Part shown: piece by piece, positions 5,368-6,441 of the stretch | Numbering within the stretch: position 1 is the first letter of the stretch | Layout of the letters: every line of letters begins with the position of its first letter | Source: Oscillospiraceae bacterium | GTDB lineage: Bacteria > Bacillota > Clostridia > Oscillospirales > Oscillospiraceae | Length of the DNA stretch: 6,441 bases | Reading direction: 5' to 3' | Assembly (NCBI GenBank): GCA_031261245.1 | Contig: JAISKU010000047.1 | Span: forward strand, 1 to 6,441 | Notes under the pieces: generated by a model | What the model saw: only the letters and a program-made list of their open reading frames with translations | Told to the model about the DNA's origin: nothing | The model's database searches: none | Translations under genes and position numbers: made by a program

Positions 5368-5420
5368 AGAGGGGGCATTCCGACAGAGGGGGCATCTTTC
5401 CGACAGAGGGGGCATCCTTC
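5364..5420 (+). repeat. Short tandem repeat, three units sharing CGACAGAGGGGGCAT
   Basis: The 15-nt core occurs exactly at 5364-5378, 5381-5395 and 5401-5415. Units 2 and 3 are 20 nt each and differ at one base; unit 1 is 17 nt. The spacers are CT-rich (TC, CTTTC, CCTTC). This is too short and lacks the spacer sizes of a CRISPR array. Slippage or repeated partial copying of the end of the preceding hairpin element would explain it. Confidence 0.85.
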
Positions 5421-5484
5421 CCCCGCGTTCTCTCGTCCCATTCCTTGCGAATCATTTTTCGGCCTTGTCCTGCCTGCCGGCGGC

Positions 5485-5512
5485 GTTACTTTTCGAGCCG
5501 CCGAAAAGTAAC
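5485..5512. repeat. Perfect 10-bp palindrome
   Basis: GTTACTTTTC (5485-5494) and GAAAAGTAAC (5503-5512) are exact reverse complements with the 8-nt loop GAGCCGCC. CAAAAG follows. Similar GTTACTTTTC/GAAAAGTAAC palindromes recur in intergenic DNA of many bacteria as far as I recall, often generating spurious small open frames. There is no T-tract at the base of the stem on either strand, so a terminator role for the penicillin-binding protein gene is weakly supported. Confidence 0.75.
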
Positions 5513-5658
5513 CAAAAGTCGGCTCAGGGGCTGCCGCCTCTTGAAAAACCCCGCCCCTCAAATACCGCGTGTCTCTGCGGCTATCGCCAATCATTGTGTC
5601 GCCAAAACCGAAACGCTCTGTTGCACTTCTCGGCTACCGCCGTCCCACTGCGGCGCGG

Positions 5659-6441
5659 CTACTTTTTCACCGCCGCTTGCAGCACCTTGTTCGCCACGCC
5701 GCCGGCGGCGAGTCGCCCGCTGCCGCCGTTCTCGACGACGACCGCGAACGCGAGCGGGCGCGCTCCGTTCTCGATGAACCCCACGAACCATGCGTGCGGC
5801 TCGCGTGAGCTCCCGACCTCGGCGGTGCCCGATTTCGCGAACAGCTCAAGCCCGGGGAAGCTGTCCGCGCCGTAGTACGACGTGACGTTGTAGCCCATCA
5901 TCTCACGCAGCGCGTCCGCAGTTTCGGCGGCCATGACGCGCTGCGTTTTTGCGTTACCGAACAGCCCGGATTTCGCCGTGGCCGTGAGCTCCGGCGCGAC
6001 GCCGCCGTTAGCGATCGCGGCGCACAGCCGCGCCATCGCAATCGGTGACGCGAGGTCGTTGTACTGACCCGCGCCCGACCACGCGAGGTCGATGGAGCCG
6101 TCAGCGCCGACCTCGAATTTCCCCGCCGCCGTGAGGACATTGCCTATCGGCAGGCGCTGCGTTAAGCCGTAGTCCGCCGCGTATTTCGCGAGCGTGTCGC
6201 CGCCGAGCTCGAGCGCGAGCTGCGCGAACGCGACGTTGCACGAGTGCGCGAGCGCGTCCTCAAAGCCGATGTCGCCGTGCTTCGACGGGCACGTCACCGC
6301 GTCCGCGCCGACCGCGAGCTTGCCGTCGCAGTGAAACACGCGCTCCTCGATGTCGGGGATATTCTCGAGCGCCGCGGCCGCCGTCACGAGCTTGAACACC
6401 GAGCCGGGCGTGAACGCCGAGGAGAGCGCGCGGTTGAGGTA
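5659..6441 (-). CDS. Class B penicillin-binding protein, transpeptidase domain (PbpA/FtsI-like), 5'-truncated
   Basis: The frame is open to the right edge, so the N-terminus lies outside the window; 260 C-terminal residues are visible. Class B PBPs crosslink peptidoglycan stem peptides outside the membrane and are targets of beta-lactams. All three active-site motifs are present in order: SVFK in PGSVFK (6391-6402, catalytic serine and lysine), SCN (6235-6243, the SxN motif), and KSGTAE (5818-5835, the K-S/T-G motif). The spacing between motifs fits a penicillin-binding transpeptidase. Just before the first motif stands YLNRALSSAFTPG, typical of the PbpA/FtsI/SpoVD group. The C-terminus (WFVGFIENG, then AFAVVVENGG and a final VLQAAVKK) also fits; no PASTA domain follows. 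Which PBP subtype (elongation, division or sporulation) cannot be settled without the N-terminus and upstream genes. It converges on the wecB cluster. Confidence 0.93.
   Translation of the reverse strand, partial: YLNRALSSAFTPGSVFKLVTAAAALENIPDIEERVFHCDGKLAVGADAVTCPSKHGDIGFEDALAHSCNVAFAQLALELGGDTLAKYAADYGLTQRLPIGNVLTAAGKFEVGADGSIDLAWSGAGQYNDLASPIAMARLCAAIANGGVAPELTATAKSGLFGNAKTQRVMAAETADALREMMGYNVTSYYGADSFPGLELFAKSGTAEVGSSREPHAWFVGFIENGARPLAFAVVVENGGSGRLAAGGVANKVLQAAVKK

Larger units (their letters stand above)
5231..5658. other. Repeat-rich convergent intergenic region without a credible gene
   Basis: This 428-bp gap lies between the ends of two converging genes. It holds, in order, two near-identical 33-nt hairpin repeats (5251-5320), a pair of GC hairpins (5332-5367), a 17-20-nt tandem repeat (5364-5420) and a perfect 10-bp palindrome (5485-5512). 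The open frames through it are shadows: they are Arg/Pro/Cys-rich, lack ribosome sites and run antisense into the penicillin-binding protein gene. In 5513-5658 I see no clear gene, promoter or strong terminator for either side. Confidence 0.7.

Noticed and set aside
5364..5420. CRISPR array
   Set aside because: The repeat core is only 15 nt, the spacers are 2-5 nt, and no cas gene is nearby.
5445..5875. Plus-strand open frames across the intergenic repeats into the PBP gene
   Set aside because: They are Arg/Pro/Cys-rich, have no ribosome sites, are antisense to a clear transpeptidase and cross palindromic repeats.

Overview
The window is a GC-rich bacterial segment. It most likely comes from a Gram-positive clostridial (Oscillospirales-like) genome. 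The reasons are the Firmicutes-style phosphoglucomutase C-terminus, strong AGGAGG-type ribosome sites, a short S-adenosylhomocysteinase, an LxGSC-type lipoprotein signal, and GC-rich hairpin repeats resembling those I associate with gut Clostridia. That assignment is an inference; no rRNA or other decisive marker is present.

Layout: seven genes run on the + strand in tight order. They are the C-terminal part of a phosphoglucomutase/phosphomannomutase (1-549), ribulose-phosphate 3-epimerase rpe (627-1271), recombination protein recR (1314-1913), adenosylhomocysteinase ahcY (1946-3190), an unrecognised lipoprotein (3187-3867), UDP-GlcNAc 2-epimerase wecB/mnaA (3864-4952) and a 73-residue protein of unknown function (5009-5230). 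ahcY, the lipoprotein and wecB are joined by 4-base stop/start overlaps (ATGA and GTGA), so they are probably translationally coupled. A 428-bp intergenic region (5231-5658) follows, packed with palindromic and tandem repeats. Beyond it is a convergent, right-truncated class B penicillin-binding protein on the - strand (5659-6441), with all three transpeptidase motifs visible.

The genes do not form one pathway. They combine sugar-phosphate metabolism (phosphoglucomutase, Rpe), recombinational repair (RecR), methyl-cycle housekeeping (AhcY) and cell-envelope precursor supply and assembly (WecB, the PBP, perhaps the lipoprotein). It reads as a housekeeping cluster rather than a defence or mobile system.

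The unusual material is mostly non-coding. (1) A two-stem hairpin after wecB looks like an intrinsic terminator, yet its 3' arm contains the Shine-Dalgarno of the small downstream gene and its T-tract abuts the GTG start. (2) A 7-bp inverted repeat presents the ahcY Shine-Dalgarno in a loop and pairs part of the start codon. (3) A 27-nt hairpin repeat occurs three times (once between rpe and recR, twice after the small gene), with a compensatory base change. (4) There is a 20-nt tandem repeat and a perfect 10-bp palindrome in the last intergenic region. The lipoprotein gene, and a short patch inside ahcY, have visibly lower GC and different codon choice from their surroundings. I found no CRISPR array, tRNA, rRNA, insertion sequence or phage gene.
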